From assembly GCA_033557465.1 (NCBI GenBank), contig CM066039.1, positions 397,005,440 through 397,069,439 on the forward strand: a stretch of 64,000 nt of DNA, in the 5' to 3' direction. This stretch comes from Ichthyophis bannanicus. Taxonomy: Eukaryota; Chordata; Amphibia; Gymnophiona; Ichthyophiidae. The position numbers were made by a program, and so were the translations under genes. Shown piece after piece: positions 21,842 through 34,218 of the stretch. The first letter of the stretch is position 1, and every line of letters begins with the position of its first letter. The notes under the pieces were generated by a model. That model was given only the letters and a program-made list of their open reading frames with translations. It did no database searches and was not told the origin of the DNA.

Positions 21842-23384
21842 AACATGACAGCAGAAAGACCACATGGCCTATCTAGTCTGCCCTTCTATATCAACTACAA
21901 TAGTCCCCTTTTATTATCTTTAGAGATCCTCTGTGTCCCATGCTTTTTTGAATTCCAATACTGTCCTCGTCTCTACCACCTCCACTGGGAGACTATTCCA
22001 CAGATCCACCACTCTTCTCTTAAAGAAATATTTCTGCACACAATATCCAAATGAGATCACACCAGAGACTTACACAGAGGCATTATTACCTCCTTTTGTT
22101 TCTGCTGGCCATTCCTCGCCCTATAAAGCTGAGCATCCTTCTGGCTTTTGCAGTCACCTTTTATATCTGTTTAGCTACTTTAAGAACTTCAGACAGTCAC
22201 ACCCAGGTCCCAGTCTTCTTTTGTGGACAAATACTTCACCCCTCATACTGTACCGCTCCCTTGGACTTTTGCGGTCCAAATGTATGACCCTTCATTTTAT
22301 AGCATTAAATCTCAGTTGCCAAATTCTAGACCATTTTTCAAGCTTGGCTAGATCTCTCCTCATGTTATCTACTCCTTCCGTTTTTGCCGACTGTTTTTTT
22401 TTTTTTCTACTTCACCCAGCTGTTTCCATCCCACTAACGACTCCTTGAGGTACTGTCCCATCTTGGCAAAGTTAGTTTTCCTGAAGTCTAAGACCCTTGC
22501 TTTTGAATGGATTTTATCAGCACTAGTCCTAAAAGTTATTTATTTAACTGTATTTATATACCACCTTTCACCGGGTCAAGGCAGTTTACATAGAACAAGA
22601 GAGAAAATACATTGTAACATAGTCAGCTATATACAACATGCAGTTGATACATGGGAATTTATAACTATATGCAATCTTAAACTATGTACTAATACTGAAC
22701 GACACCATTTGGTGATCACTGAATGCGAGATGATCTCCCACTACAACATCAGAAACACTTCCCCCATTGGTAAGCACCAAGTCCAGTATGGCCCCTTCAC
22801 GTATGGGGTCTGTGAACTTTGTGAATGGGGACTGCCACCAAGGCTTTTGGGGTGTCCAGGTACTTCAAAAGTCCCAGAACCTCATTTCTGGTTCTGTTAC
22901 CAGTTGCCTGATTAGTTCTCCCTGTAGAGAATCCAGGATCATCTTACTTCTAGATGACACTGCAACAGAGAGATGCCAATCAACATCCGGCATATTGAAA
23001 TAGCCTATCAGTAGCACTTCTCCTCCTTTAATGGCAATACTGCATATGTCTTATATTAAATCTCCATCCTCCCTGTGAAGGAGATTTATATATCTGACCA
23101 ATGCAAATGGATTTCCTTTTTCCTTTTTCTAGTTTAACCTACAGTGCCTCCTCTCTCCCTTTTAAGCCCTTCAATTCTATAGGTTTAATATTTTTTTTAC
23201 CTATAGTGTCACTCCTCCCCTTCCTTCTACCCTGTACTTTCTAAATAAAGTATAGCACGGTATAATTAAATCCCAGTCATGGTTGAACATGAACCATGTC
23301 TCTAACTGCCACTAAATACAAGTCAGCCTCTTCTATTAAAGACTCAACATCTGGGATCTTATTTTTCATCCTATGGGAACATAC
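21842..23384 (-). mobile_element. CR1 LINE fragment, more diverged
   Basis: A further minus-strand CR1 whose 3' end is at 21842. It parallels the 18939-21841 copy but has an internal deletion (3' region joined to endonuclease region near 22390) and many indels. An L2-type tail is inserted at about 22535-22688. It ends at about 23384, where DIRS gag resumes. Confidence 0.8.
22535..22688 (+). repeat. L2-tail insertion in CR1
   Basis: 'ATTTATATACCACCTTTCAC' and 'TCAAGGCAGTTTACATAGAA' resemble other short L2-tail insertions in this window. CTAA occurs at both edges, a possible short duplication. CR1 sequence continues on both sides. The strand is uncertain. Confidence 0.6.
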
Positions 23385-23874
23385 TCCTCAGTACCGCCCA
23401 TGCGAGAGGTATGAACCTTGGACTCCTTTGGGAGGAGATGCTTCCATGCCGCTGACCTAGATTCTGGCCTACCAGACTTACATGGCTATGTTCTTCAAAG
23501 ATGTCATGCTGAACACTGACGATTTTGCTTCCCTCATTCCCAAGGACCACCACTAGTATTTTCGAGGTCTTGTAGCTCATGGCAAGGATTGTTCGAAGTT
23601 TATGGTCCAAGGCACTTATGACATCTTCAAATTCACCGGTAGGGTGGCGGCCATGGGTATTACCTCATGGCATATAACCTGGCTGCAGGCCTTTTACATG
23701 GAACAATGGGTTCAGGATAAGATTGCCTATGTCCCCTATCGGGGTGAGAATCTCTTCAGCAAGCACATGGAGGAAAAAGCCAAAAAGCTGGAAAAGGAGC
23801 AGGTGACCCTACACAAAAAACTTCAAACCAAGAAGGCTTTTCTTCTGCACCCGCAGAGGTATTTTCCATCTTAA
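23385..23874 (+). pseudogene. DIRS gag remnant, C-terminal piece
   Basis: Resumes the gag broken at 18745. The frame at 23602-23874 gives 'TWLQAFYMEQWVQDKIAYVP' and YRGENLFSKHMEEKAKKL, matching the C-terminal block 'LQASDLESWVQDGLGNLP' and GENLFDKDWQIKA of the 47-kb copy. Then a Lys-rich tail. Confidence 0.8.
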
Positions 23875-23999
23875 CTACAGATGTAGCCTAAGGCCCAAGC
23901 TCCCCCACTCACAGCGGAGGGAGAACCCCGATAGCACAACCCGCCCTCCAGCCAAAGTCGGGTGAGGCTTTTTGATGGAGTCTCCAGGAGCATAGCCAG

Positions 24000-25880
24000 C
24001 AGACCATTGTTCATTGAGGTCCCCCACAGGTTGGGGGTCAGCTTGTCCACTTTGCCCACTGGTGGTCTCTCCTTACCCGGGACACCTGGGTGCTACAAAT
24101 CATCCAAAGAAGCTACTGGTTGCATTTCACTCAGCTGCTTCCTCCTTACAATCCTGGGGAGTACCCCATGGACCCTGCACACTGGAGCCTCCTGCAGACT
24201 GAGGTGATGGCCCTGTTGGCCAACCTCCTCTTCAAGCTGCTTTTCCCAGCACAGGTCGGGCAGGGATTTTGCTCCAGATACTTCTTGGACCCCAAAAAGA
24301 CCAGTAGATTCTGCCCCATTCTGGATCTGTGAAACCTCAACCAGTTCTCGGTGTGCAAAAAGTTCAAAATGGTTTTGTTGGGGATGCTGCTCCCATTCCT
24401 CCCATAAGACCAACTGGCTATGCTCCTTGGATTTGAAGGATGTGTATACACACATTCTGATCCACCTGCATCACAGACAATACCTTCGGTTCATGCTGGG
24501 AAGCCAGCACTATTAGTTCTGGGTGCTACCCTTTGTGCTGACTGCAGCCCCCAGGGTTTTCACAAAGTACCAAGCGGTCATGGCCACCTTCCTTCGGATC
24601 CAGGTTTTTTTTGTCTTCCCGTAGCTGGATGATTTGGCTCATAAAAGGTCCTATGCCAGCCAGCATACGGCAGTCTATCAAGCTCACCATCCAGGTGTTT
24701 GAAGCCTCTGCTTCGTGATCAACTATCCGAAGTCTTACCTCCAGCTGGTGCAACAACTGGAGTTCATTGAAGACCTCCTCAATACCAGTCGGATGAGAGC
24801 TTTTCTGCCCAGGGACTGCCTACAGTGCCTCATCGAGGTGGAGGGCATGTTACATTGCTAGCACCACACCACGTCCCTTGGGCTGCTGAGAGCCCTTGGA
24901 TATATGGCAGCCATGGTGCATCTCACCCCTCAGGCCCGCCTTTCCATGCGGCAGGCTCAATGGACCTTGTGAACACAATTGCAACAAGCCTCAGGCCACC
25001 TGCAGGACAGGGTGGTGGTCACTGCGCCACTCGCAGTCCCTGAAGTGGTAGCTCATGCCTGTGAACTTGCGTCGGGTCTCCTGTTCCAACCAGCAGCACT
25101 CTGTAGGCTGCTCATGACAGATGCCTCCAAGCTTGGCTGGGACATGCACCTGGACAGTCTCCACATCGAGGCTATTGCAAATGCTCTCCGTGCCTTTTGC
25201 CCCCCCCCCCCCCCAGGCAGATCAGGTGCTCCTGATCCAGATGGACAACCAGGTGGCCATGTTCTGTGTTTAAGCAGGGAGGCACGGGCTTGTACCCCCT
25301 GTGTTGGGAGACTGTTCGCTTCTAGAAGTTTGCCCTGCTCCACGACATGGATCTCAGGGCGATGTATTTGCCCAGCGAGAGCAAAGGCCTATCACCTCTG
25401 CCGGGTTCTTCAGCCATATGAGTGGTCCCTCAAGAGGGAGGTGGTGGGCTGGATCTTTCAGGAGTAGGGCACTCCCGACATGGACCTCTTCACTATGGCA
25501 CAGAATGCCCAGGTAGCTTGATTTTGCTCCTGGAAGCCAGACATCGATTACTTGGCTCTGTACGCCTTCCTTGACCACTGGGGGAAAGGCCTGCTCTATA
25601 CCTGCTGATTCCACTCATCACAAAGGCTCCTGAAGTTCCAGGCCAAGAGGATCTATGATTCTCATTGCTCCTTACTGGCCTTGACAGCCATGGTTCCAAT
25701 TACTGCTGCAGCTCTCAGACAGAACTTCTTCACCTGGGCTCCAACCTAGACCTCATCTTGAAGGAAGGAGGTTCCTTATTGCATCCCAACATCTGCTCCC
25801 TGGTGCTCATGGCATGGATGCTGAGCGGTAAACCCTTGAAGAGCTTGCCTTCCCCAAAGGCATCACTGAGATCCTGCTAG
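24000..25880 (+). pseudogene. DIRS RT / RNase H / methylase-like remnant
   Basis: Recognisable pieces are a CSRYFLDPKK / FCPILDL stretch at 24090-24332 (fingers, equals YSPYFLIPKK / YRPILDL), a LDD-type palm box near 24623, an RNase H start 'LLMTDASKLGWDMHLDS' near 25110, a DNQVAM-like block near 25240, and the methylase-like block near 25480-25660. A C-run (about 25199-25214) and many indels break the frame. Confidence 0.75.
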
Positions 25881-26830
25881 CTTCCCGCAAGAAGTCAATA
25901 CATAAAGTCTACGCATTCAAATGGCAGCAGTTTACTGTCTGGTGCACTGGCCGGGCATTGGAACTCTTTGTTTGTCCTGTGGACCAGTTGTTGGAGTACC
26001 TCTTGTACCTCTCCAATTCTGGGCTTAAGTCCAACTCTGAGTGTTCACCTCAGCGTGATAGTAGCGTCCTATCATGGCTGCGAGGGGAAGCCTATATCTG
26101 CTGATCCTCTGGTAGGCTGATTCATGCAGGGTTTGCTTCTAAGCCTCCTGTTGAGCCCCCCAACGATCTCTTGGGATCTGAACTTGGTCCTCAGCCTGGT
26201 CATGTGGACTACTTTTGAGCCACTGGATGCGTGTCCACTGAAGTTCTTGGCCTGGAAGGTCCTCTTCCTGGTGGCAGTCACATTGAGTGAATGAGCTCCA
26301 GGGTCTGGTTGTACACCCTCCATACACCAGGTTCTTTCAGAACTGGATGGGGCTCTGCAGGCACCTGCATTTTCTGCTGAAGTTGGTCTTGGCTTTTCAC
26401 CTCAACCAGTCCATTGTCCTTCCAACATTCATTGTTTCCCCAGCCTCACGCTGATCACGGTGAAGCAGCATTGCACATAATGGATTGCAAGCATGCGTTG
26501 GTCTTCTCCTTTGAGCACATGAAGGCGCACTGTCAATCCTCTCAGTTTCTCCTTCGACCCCCAATAGGCTGGGTGTCACTGTTTTAAAGCATACACTATC
26601 CCTCTTACTCGTTGATTGCATTGCCCATACATATTCCTTGGCTGGTCTGAGCCTTGAGGGTCATGTCACGGCTCACAATGTCCATACGATGGCTACATAG
26701 GTAGCCAACCTCTGTTCTGTCTCCGCAGAAGAGAAATGCAGGGCTCCAAAATGGTCTTTGGTCCATACCTTCGCAGCCCATTACTGTCTGGATGGGGATT
26801 CCTGATGGGACAGCAGTTTTGGCCAGGCTG
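25880..26830 (+). pseudogene. DIRS tyrosine recombinase remnant
   Basis: Near 25890-26040 the plus strand reads as KVYAFKWQQF, LLEYLLYLSNSGL, matching the N-terminal SAM-like part. Near 26650-26690 it reads SLEGHVTAHNVHTMAT, the H-x-x-R box with Arg changed to His. Near 26770-26800 a HTFAAHYCLD block carries the catalytic Tyr. Frameshifts and stops between the blocks make it inactive. Confidence 0.78.
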
Positions 26831-27039
26831 TGTTCCGGCTCGCTTTGGATCTTGAGGGTCAACTCCTGCCCACCGGCCCTTCTGTCCATCCAGGATAGCT
26901 GCTCAAAATTCCCTTAGTCAGTGTCTACTGTAGATACTGCATCAAGTGAATCCCTTGATAGGACTGCCTCTCTGGGGTTCCTGGCTTCTCCAGTTCTTGA
27001 TGCTTATTTGGGTTATTCTTTCTCCTCTGGTTCCAGTAG

Positions 27040-27382
27040 CCTGGAACTTGGGAGTCCCATATGTGAGGACTTATTTCCCGCTTGTTCATGGAGAAAGCAT
27101 AGTTACCCGTAGCAGGTGTTCTCTATGAATAGAAAAGTCCTCACAACCATTCCACCTCCCCAGGGATTTGCCTGTTTGGCTCCTGCAGTGTGATCATACT
27201 GGAGAATATGGCACTGCAGCAGGTGGGGAAGGTAGGTGCACATGTGCAGCATACCTCTCAAAAGCTTCCTTTGGAAGCTGGGGAGCATTCTGTGTGGAGC
27301 TCCATCAGTGACGTCACCCCCATATGTGAGGACTTATTCCTGCTATTCACGGAGAACACCTGCTACAGGGGAGTAACTACAC
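27040..27382 (+). repeat. Internal complementary region and right terminal repeat of the old DIRS
   Basis: 27055-27170 contains 'CATATGTGAGGACTTATTTC' and then AGTCCTCACAAC, complementary to the two element ends. 27240-27382 is the right terminal repeat, including 'CTCAAAAGCTTCCTTTGGAA', which mirrors the left repeat around 15910-15940. Confidence 0.78.
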
Positions 27383-27957
27383 TTTCTCAACAAAATCCCT
27401 TAGTTGTGTGAAGATTTTCTCTGATTTTTGGTAAGAAAAGAGCAGAGACAGGTCTATAGTTTTTCTCAAAGATGGGCTTGTATGCTTCCAAGCCTTTGCA
27501 AAAGTACTAGAGATGAGATGATTTGGCCATTACCAGAATGAACTGGTGAAGTGACTGGAGTTGGGATTTTAGAAAACTGAAAGGAAGTGGCTCCAGCAAA
27601 AAAGTGGTAGTGCGAAGATGGACAAAGATTTTTTTTTTTGTAAGTAATGAAGGTTCACTGGGTGGAAAGGTGACCATGACCCCCAAAGGTTCTAGCATTG
27701 TGGAGGAAGTACTTGAAGGAAAGGAAGGGAGCCAGCAGTAGGTGAACTAGAAATGGAGCAGTTGCAAGGAGTGATGATTGATTGAATAATTGTGTACTTT
27801 TTGTGAGAGGCAAATTCTTCAGAAGTAGGGGACTCTGGATCAATTGAGGGGGTGTGATGCTGCATTGCCTAGATCTTTTATATAGTTCTTTGGAAGGACT
27901 GGGGCTTTTGTGAATGCATTGTGAATAGGCTTGCTTAGCCTTGGAAGTATTTGATAG
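27383..27957 (-). mobile_element. L2-type LINE fragment, continuation
   Basis: Minus-strand frames at 27507-27698 and 27655-27843 fit the connector between endonuclease and RT of the L2 that also occupies 15620-15835. A CR1 carrying a DIRS is inserted at its upper edge. Confidence 0.55.
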
Positions 27958-28268
27958 TATATGACAGCAGATAAAGACCAGTATGGTCCATCTAGTCTGC
28001 CCAGCAAGGTGGCAAGAGTAGGTGCACCTGCCGCTCCGTGCAGGTCACACCTCCCCATGCCTTTGTTTAGGGGTGTACCCACCGCTCCGTGTAGGGCACC
28101 CCTGTTTGAGATATAAGAGATTATGTTTATTTTGATTTTATCCTGTTGCTAGAAAGGAATCCACTGTGTCTGTCCCATGCCATTTTGAATTCGGTCACTG
28201 TATTTGCCCCCACCACTTCGATCGGGAGGGCATTCCAAACAACCACCACCCTTTCAGTGAAAAAGTAT
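27958..28268 (-). mobile_element. CR1-type 3' end hosting the second DIRS copy
   Basis: A CR1-like 3' end ('CAGCAGATAAAGACCAGTAT', 'GGTCCATCTAGTCTGCCCAG') continuing to TTCAGTGAAAAAGTAT, where the DIRS begins. The CR1 continues at 34260 with TTCCTGACG and runs to about 34335. Confidence 0.8.
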
Positions 28269-28665
28269 ATCTCCAGGAACAAGCAGGAATGTAGTCTTCA
28301 CATATGGGTATCATCAGTACCGACAGAGCCTGTGCGGGAACGCTCCCCAGCTTCCAATAGGAACGTTTTTGGGAGCATCCAACAGTGCCTGCATGCTGCC
28401 TTCCTGCCTTTCCCAACTGTCACTCTCCAGTTCTTCGTTTTCCGCGGAGCCGACAGGTCGCACATCCTGTCACCACAGAAAAAAAATCCCTTCTATTCTT
28501 TTTTGTGGTCGCGTCTGCCTTCCCTCTACGCTACACCAGTACTGCCGGTTCTTTCTTTTCTAAAAAAAAAAAAAAAAAAAAGCTTTCTTCTGGAGTCTTT
28601 ACAGTAATTTTCTCTTCAGGTGCCACGTGCCATTTTGGGCACTAGGCCCAAATTTTTCCTTCAAA

Positions 28666-30424
28666 ATGGAAAAACCCGCTTCAGGTTTTAAAAAGTGTTC
28701 TAAGTGTGGCGGTACCATCTCAGTCACCGACACCCATGAGTGGTGCCTCAAATGTTTAGGTCCTGACCACTCTATTTCTGAGTGTGTTGCCTGTGGGATG
28801 ATGTCAAAGGGGCCGGTAAAACTGAGCTGCTAAACTTAGCACCCTTTTTCCTTCCGATGCAACTTCCGTGGCATCGACGTCTTCTGGGGCTTCGTCTTCC
28901 TCCCATGGATCTCAGGTAACTAAACATAAATCTAGCCGGTCCTCAAATGGTAGATCTCCTTCTAGACATCGAGATGCCTCTGGCATTGCCCTTGAGGGAC
29001 TTTCACGGGCAAAATTGCCCCAGCGGGAAGCTTCAGCTTCCAAAGCAATAACAGGGCTCAACGATGTTCTCGAGGCTTCAACCTTGGCAGAACTACTGGT
29101 GCCATGCTCTGGGGTGCCAGCTGCTTCATCCGGTACTGATACCCAAGCATCGGCAGCGTCGATAGACCAGAGATTCTTGGCTATTGAACGCAGTCTGGCG
29201 GCTCTTCTCACGGCCTCAATGCCCCTGAAACCGCTTCAGACAATTCAACCGGTACCGGCACAGACTGCATCGACATCGGCAGGTATTCTACCGGGACCGA
29301 GTCATGCATGTCTTTCCGGCATCGACAAGTCGGTACCGGACCACTCTGATGCCGACTTCAATCGATACTGGTACCGTGCCTTGGACGATCACCCAGAACG
29401 GAGATACTTTGAATCCTCGGATGAGTCTGAAGACTCTGAAAGCTCTGCCAATACCAGAGTACTTCTTCCTGAGGATTTCTCTTCTCCTCAGCATAGGATG
29501 TCTCCACCAGAGGATATATCCTTTCAGGATTTTATCCAAGATGTGGCCCGAGGTCTTTCCATCAGTGGCTCCTGAAAAAGAGCCTAAGGCAAAGGAATTA
29601 GATATCCTGCAATACCCTAAAGCTCCCAAGGAGGCAGCTACCTTACCTATTCATGAGATCTTGCATGATCTCATGTTAAGGATGTGGGAAACACCTCTAA
29701 CCACATCTCCTCACTCTCGAAGGCTCGACACCATGTATCGAGTTCCTCCTTGTCCTGGGTTTCAGAAGACTCAATTACCACACCATTCCATGGTTGTGGA
29801 ATCAGCTATGAGAAGGATAAAGAGTGCAAAAAGGCATGCATCTAATCCTCCAGGACGTGAGTTTAGGACTCTTGACGCCTTTGGACGTCGAACCTTTCAG
29901 GCTTCCATGCTTTCTGCTAGGATCAGTTCCTATATCTTATATATGGCAATGTTCCTTAAGGAGGTCACAGGAGATTCAGAGCTTTTGAGCCTTCTCCTTT
30001 CTGATGAAAAGAGACAAGATTACCTCGCCCTTGTCAAACATGCCCAGGATGTTTCCAAGTTTGTGAATCGTGCAGCCTTTGACTGCTTTGAGTGCATAAG
30101 CAGAACCTCTGCCATTGCCATAGGTGCACATAGGATTGCCTGGCTCTAGGCATCTGACTTGGAAATTTGGGAACAGGATAAACTAGGGAATATTCCTTGC
30201 ACAAGAGAGAATCTCTTTGGCAAGAATTGGCAGGAAAAAGCTAATGAGATAGATGCTGACAATATCACTTTGAATAGATTGTCTAAATCTACAGCTGATC
30301 CTGCGAGGAAAAAATCCTATAAGAAACCATTCTTCAGTAAGAAGAAAGTTTTATCCCTCCTATACTCAGCAGGGGCATCGTTTAGGTCAGTCTGCCCAAA
30401 AGGGACAGCAGCAACAACCTAGAC
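28666..30424 (+). pseudogene. DIRS gag, second copy (frameshifted)
   Basis: Starts at ATG 28666 with the N-terminal Cys/His block (CSKCGGT, HEWCLKCLGPDH, CVACGMM). A frameshift near 28825 leads to stop 28831-28833. The reading resumes in another frame at 28868-29575, then in a third at about 29560-30149. An in-frame TAG near 30148 interrupts before 30159-30422. The conserved block 'HRMSPPEDISFQDFIQDV' and the C-terminal GNIPCTRENLFGKNW block are present. At the site where the 47-kb copy has an amber codon this copy has a Gln codon. Confidence 0.85.
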
Positions 30425-30529
30425 AAAGAGACAAAAGCAGCTAAGCCTCAACCGGCTCAGCAGACTCTGCCTCAACCGGCTCAGCAGACTCAGCCTCCAC
30501 AGGGGCTTTGACTCCTATCTTGAGAACTT

Positions 30530-32412
30530 TGCCTTCCTGGCCCTGAACGGCCCAGAACCTTCCACCATCCTAGGAAGGTTATGTCATTTTGCCCCCAGAT
30601 GGGGTCAGATAACAGCAGAAAATTGGACTCTGTCCATTATAGGAGAGGGGTACAAGCTTCATTTCCTCAGCATGCCCCCTCCTACAATGGTAAGACAGTT
30701 CAATTCTGAGACCTCTCTCAACGACCAGTTAGGTCAAGAGGTCACTGTGCTCCTTGCTCAAGGGGCAATAGAAGAGGTACCCATTCCCCAACGGTGTACA
30801 GGGTTTTACTCCCCCTATTTCCTTATTCCAAAGAAAACAGGAGGACACAGACCCATTTTAGACCTCAGAGAATTAAACAAATTCCTGTTCAAAGAGAAGT
30901 TCAAAATGATTTCTCTAGGAACTCTGCTGCCATACCTTCAGAGTCAGGATTGGCTTTGTTCTCTAGATCTCAAGGATGCGTACACATGTTCTCATCCATC
31001 CAACTCACCGAAAGTTCCTTCGCTTTCTGTTTCAAGGGAAGCACTACCAATACAGGGTTCTTCCCTTTGGCCTGGCCTCTGCACCAAGGGTGTTCACAAA
31101 ATGCATGGCTGTGGTGGCAGCATTTCTCCGCACCCTGGGAATATTCGTCTTCCCTTACTTAGATGACTGGCTCATTCGAGCCCCTTCAGAGCCAGAGGCC
31201 AGGGTTGCCCTCTCTCACACAATGCACATCCGTCAGTATTTGGGACTTGTCATAAACTTCCCAAAATCCAACCTTGCTCCCACTCAGTCCCTAGAGTTTA
31301 TAGGAGCTCTGCTGGATACCAGACAGACAAGGGCCTACCTTCCACAGCCCCGCTGCCTTCGCATTGTGCAGTTAGCTTCCCAAGCAGTGCTAAAACCTCA
31401 CCTCACTGCTCAGGAAATGTTAGTTGCTAGGCCACATGGCATCCACCATGCATGTGGTTCATTATGCATGCCTCCATATGAGGGCAGCCCAGTGGACTTT
31501 ATCCATTCAGTGGACTCAGGCGTCAGGTTGCCTGTCAGACAAAATAGCAAACTCAGATTGCCACAATTGGAGGGACAAAATAAGGCAATCGCCCCAAAAC
31601 CTTTTGGTGGGGTCTCCTTTTCAGCAACCCTCACCCCAGGCCACTCTAACAACAGATGCTTCACAGGTGGGTTGGGCCTCTCTACCCAGTGTACCTGGAC
31701 TCCACAGGAGGCCTATTTGCACATCAATCTCCTAGAACTCAGAGCAATTTTCCTTGCTCTTCGAGTATTCCACACCCAGCTCAGCTACAAGACAGTCCTA
31801 GTTCAAACGGGCAATCAAGTAGCCATGTTCTACGTGAACAAGCAGGACGGAACAGGCTCTGTCGCTTTGCAACGAAGCTTTGCGACTATGGGCCCTCGCC
31901 AGCGAGCATCAGATTCATCTCCTTGCGGTGTATCTTCCAGGCTTTCATAACTCTTGGAGATAGACTCAGTTGAGTTCTGCTTCCACACGCATGGTCTCCA
32001 TACAGACCAGGTGGCCAAAAGTTTTCAAATTTGGGTAACCCCGGACATAGACCTCTTTGCAAGTCCGCTGAATGCCACACTCCTCCGGTTCTGTTCCAGA
32101 ATTCCGGCTCGGGGTTGTCAGGCCAGGGATGCTTTCCTCCTCCATTGGGGTCAGGACTTCCTGTATGCCTTTCCACCCATTCCCCTAATTCCCAAAACCC
32201 TGTTCAGGCTTCAGAGAGACAGAGGTCATGTGATCCTCATAGCTCCACGTTGGCCATGGCAAATGTGGTACCCTCTGCTCCTACATCTCTCTCAAGCTCC
32301 CCCTCTGGAGTTAGGATCTGCTCCAAATCTACTTTCTCAGGAGGATGGGATGCTGTGGCATCCCAATCCCCAGTCTATGCATCTCAGGGCCTGGTTGCTG
32401 AAAGCCTAGAAC
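30530..32412 (+). pseudogene. DIRS RT / RNase H / methylase-like, second copy (frameshifted)
   Basis: RT fingers at 30672-30990 ('TGFYSPYFLIPKKTGGHRPI'). After a two-base loss near 30985 the palm continues in another frame, including 'LGIFVFPYLDDWLIRAP' (YLDD active site). Another shift lies near 31420. RNase H remnants follow at 31640-31860. The methylase-like end at 31954-32409 is open: PDIDLFASPLNA, 'DAFLLHWGQDFLYAFPPIPL', IAPRWPW. It ends at a TAG near 32410, the same place as in the 47-kb copy. Confidence 0.85.
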
Positions 32413-33453
32413 TTCACGGTCTTAACCTTTCCCAGCAGGTAAAGAATATCCTTTATGCTTCCAGTAAGCCTGCCACAAGACGCATTTAAGTGGAAAAGGT
32501 TTACCAAATGGTGCTCACAGAAGAGTCTTAACCCTCTTGCGATACCTCTGGAATCATTACTGGAGTATCTTTCATTTATCAAATGCAGGACTTAAGACCA
32601 ATTCAGTGAGTTCATTTGAGTGCTATTGCAGCTTCTTTCAAGCCTCTAAATGGACAACCTATTTCCTCTCATAGTGAGATATGAGAGGCCTTCTTTTAAC
32701 TAAGCCTCCCATTAAGCCACCACCGGTGGCACGGGACTCAAATCTGGTTCTTGGGCAGCTCATGAAACTGCCTTTTGAACCATTAGTCACTACCTCTTTG
32801 AAATTCCTTTCCTGGAAGGTCATCTTTCTTATTGCAATCACATCAGCACATCGCATCAGTGAATTGCAAGCGTTGGTGGCTGATCCTCCTTATACAAGGT
32901 TCCATCATGATAAGGTAGTCATTAGGACTCATCCACACTTTATGCCAAAGGCGGTGTCACTTTTTCATTTAAACCAAGCGGTTTACCTTCCTGTATTCTT
33001 CCCAAAGCCTCATGCCTCAAATGCAGAAAGGAATCTTCATACTTTGGACTGCAAAAGAGCTTTGGCCTTTTACTTGCAAAGGACACAGCAACATAGAAAG
33101 TCCTCTCAACTCTTTTTTGCTCTTGATCCTAATCATTTGGGACTTCCAGTCTCCTAAAGAACACTGTCCAGCTGGATTGCACAGTGTATATATCTTTTGC
33201 CTAGGAGAGTAAAAACCTTCCTCTTGAAGGTCATGTCACAGCTCACAATGTGAGAGCCATGGCAGCCTCTATGGCTCATCTTCACTCTGTGTCTATCGAC
33301 GACATCTGTCGAGCAGCTACTTGGGCTTCGGTTCATACCTTCACAGCCCATTACTGCTTAGACAAGGATCCCCGCCAGGATTCCTTGTTTGGTCAGGTTG
33401 TTCTTCAACACCTGTTCCATACTTATTCAACTCCTATGCACCATCCCTGGTAG
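32413..33453 (+). pseudogene. DIRS tyrosine recombinase, second copy (frameshifted)
   Basis: The N-terminus lies in the alternative frame that overlaps the methylase end (32031-32489, finishing SSKPATRR), so the recombinase frame starts within the upstream gene. A deletion just after that breaks the frame. 32681-33157 carries 'TSAHRISELQALVADPPYTR' (catalytic Arg region) to a premature TAA. 33250-33453 carries the C-terminal 'ICRAATWASVHTFTAHYCLD' with the catalytic Tyr. Confidence 0.85.
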
Positions 33454-33539
33454 GATGCCAGAGATCCATGGGGGGAAGTGGAGCCCTTTCACAAGGGCAC
33501 ACAACTTCTGGGGCCTTCTCCCTGGCATCTGCAGCTAGG

Positions 33540-33650
33540 GAGTCCCATATGTGAAGACTACATTCCTGCTTGTTCCTGGAGATAGCATAGTTACTCACCT
33601 GTAACAGGTGATCTCCAGGAACAGCAGGCATTTAGTCTTCACAATCCGCA
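33540..33650 (+). repeat. DIRS internal complementary region, second copy
   Basis: The first half is complementary to the left terminus (28269-28310). The second half, with ACTCACCTGTAACAGGTGAT, is complementary to the right terminus (34224-34259). It therefore represents the junction of the two ends, as expected for DIRS. Confidence 0.85.
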
Positions 33651-33868
33651 CACCTCCCCTAGGGGTTGTATCTCTCTCTCTCTTTCCCTCTCTGTTTGTC
33701 TCAGCTTTAAACTCAACTGGAGAGGGACAGTTGGGAAAGGTGAGAAGGCAGCACGCAGGCGCTGTGGGATGCTCCCAAAAGCTTTCCTATTGGGCGCTGG
33801 GGAGCGTTCCCGCGCAGGCTCTGTCGGTACCGACGATATCCATATGTGAAGACTAAATTCCTGCTGTT

Positions 33869-34218
33869 TTATTTATTTATTTATTTTTATTTATTTATTT
33901 AGTATACATTTGTATACCGCTACTTCCAGCGATCAGCAGCGGTTTGATTACAGATTGGAAATTGTCAAATAATGACAGGAAATTTTTGAGGTATAAACAC
34001 ATTGATTAGACAGGAAAGCACAGCACACAGAGAACTATTTTACAGGGAACATGGGCTATGGAGGGTTAAGTGGCTTGCCCAAGACCACAAGGAGCACCTA
34101 TGGGACTAGAAACCCCAGTCCTTCCGGCCCAAGGTTGCTGTCCTCTAGTGGGATTTGAACCCCCGACCTTCCGGCCCGAAGTACCTTGCCCCAACCACTA
34201 GGCCACTCCTCCACTCCA
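33869..34218 (-). mobile_element. tRNA-derived SINE inserted in the DIRS right repeat
   Basis: A 350-bp insertion with CTGTT duplicated at 33864-33868 and 34219-34223. On the minus strand the head has an A-box-like TGGCCTAGTGGTT and a B-box-like GGGGTTCAAATCCCAC, characteristic of a tRNA-derived promoter. The tail region GCGGTATACAAATGTATAC followed by AATAAA repeats resembles L2 tails, so it probably uses an L2-type partner. A second copy lies at 44022-44308. Confidence 0.88.

Larger units (their letters stand above)
15836..27382 (+). mobile_element. Old DIRS element split by L2 and CR1 insertions
   Basis: The left terminal repeat starts near 15836 ('ATGAACAAGCAAAGAAGCCC'), and the right repeat and internal complementary region are at 27040-27382. 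Gag pieces lie at 16170-16779, 18051-18745 and 23385-23874, RT/RNase H pieces at 24000-25880, and recombinase pieces at 25880-26830. Flanking L2 sequence continues on both sides. Without the nested LINEs it would be about 5.7 kb, the same size as the intact copy at 47 kb. It diverges clearly from the other two and is heavily mutated, so it is the oldest DIRS here. Confidence 0.85.
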
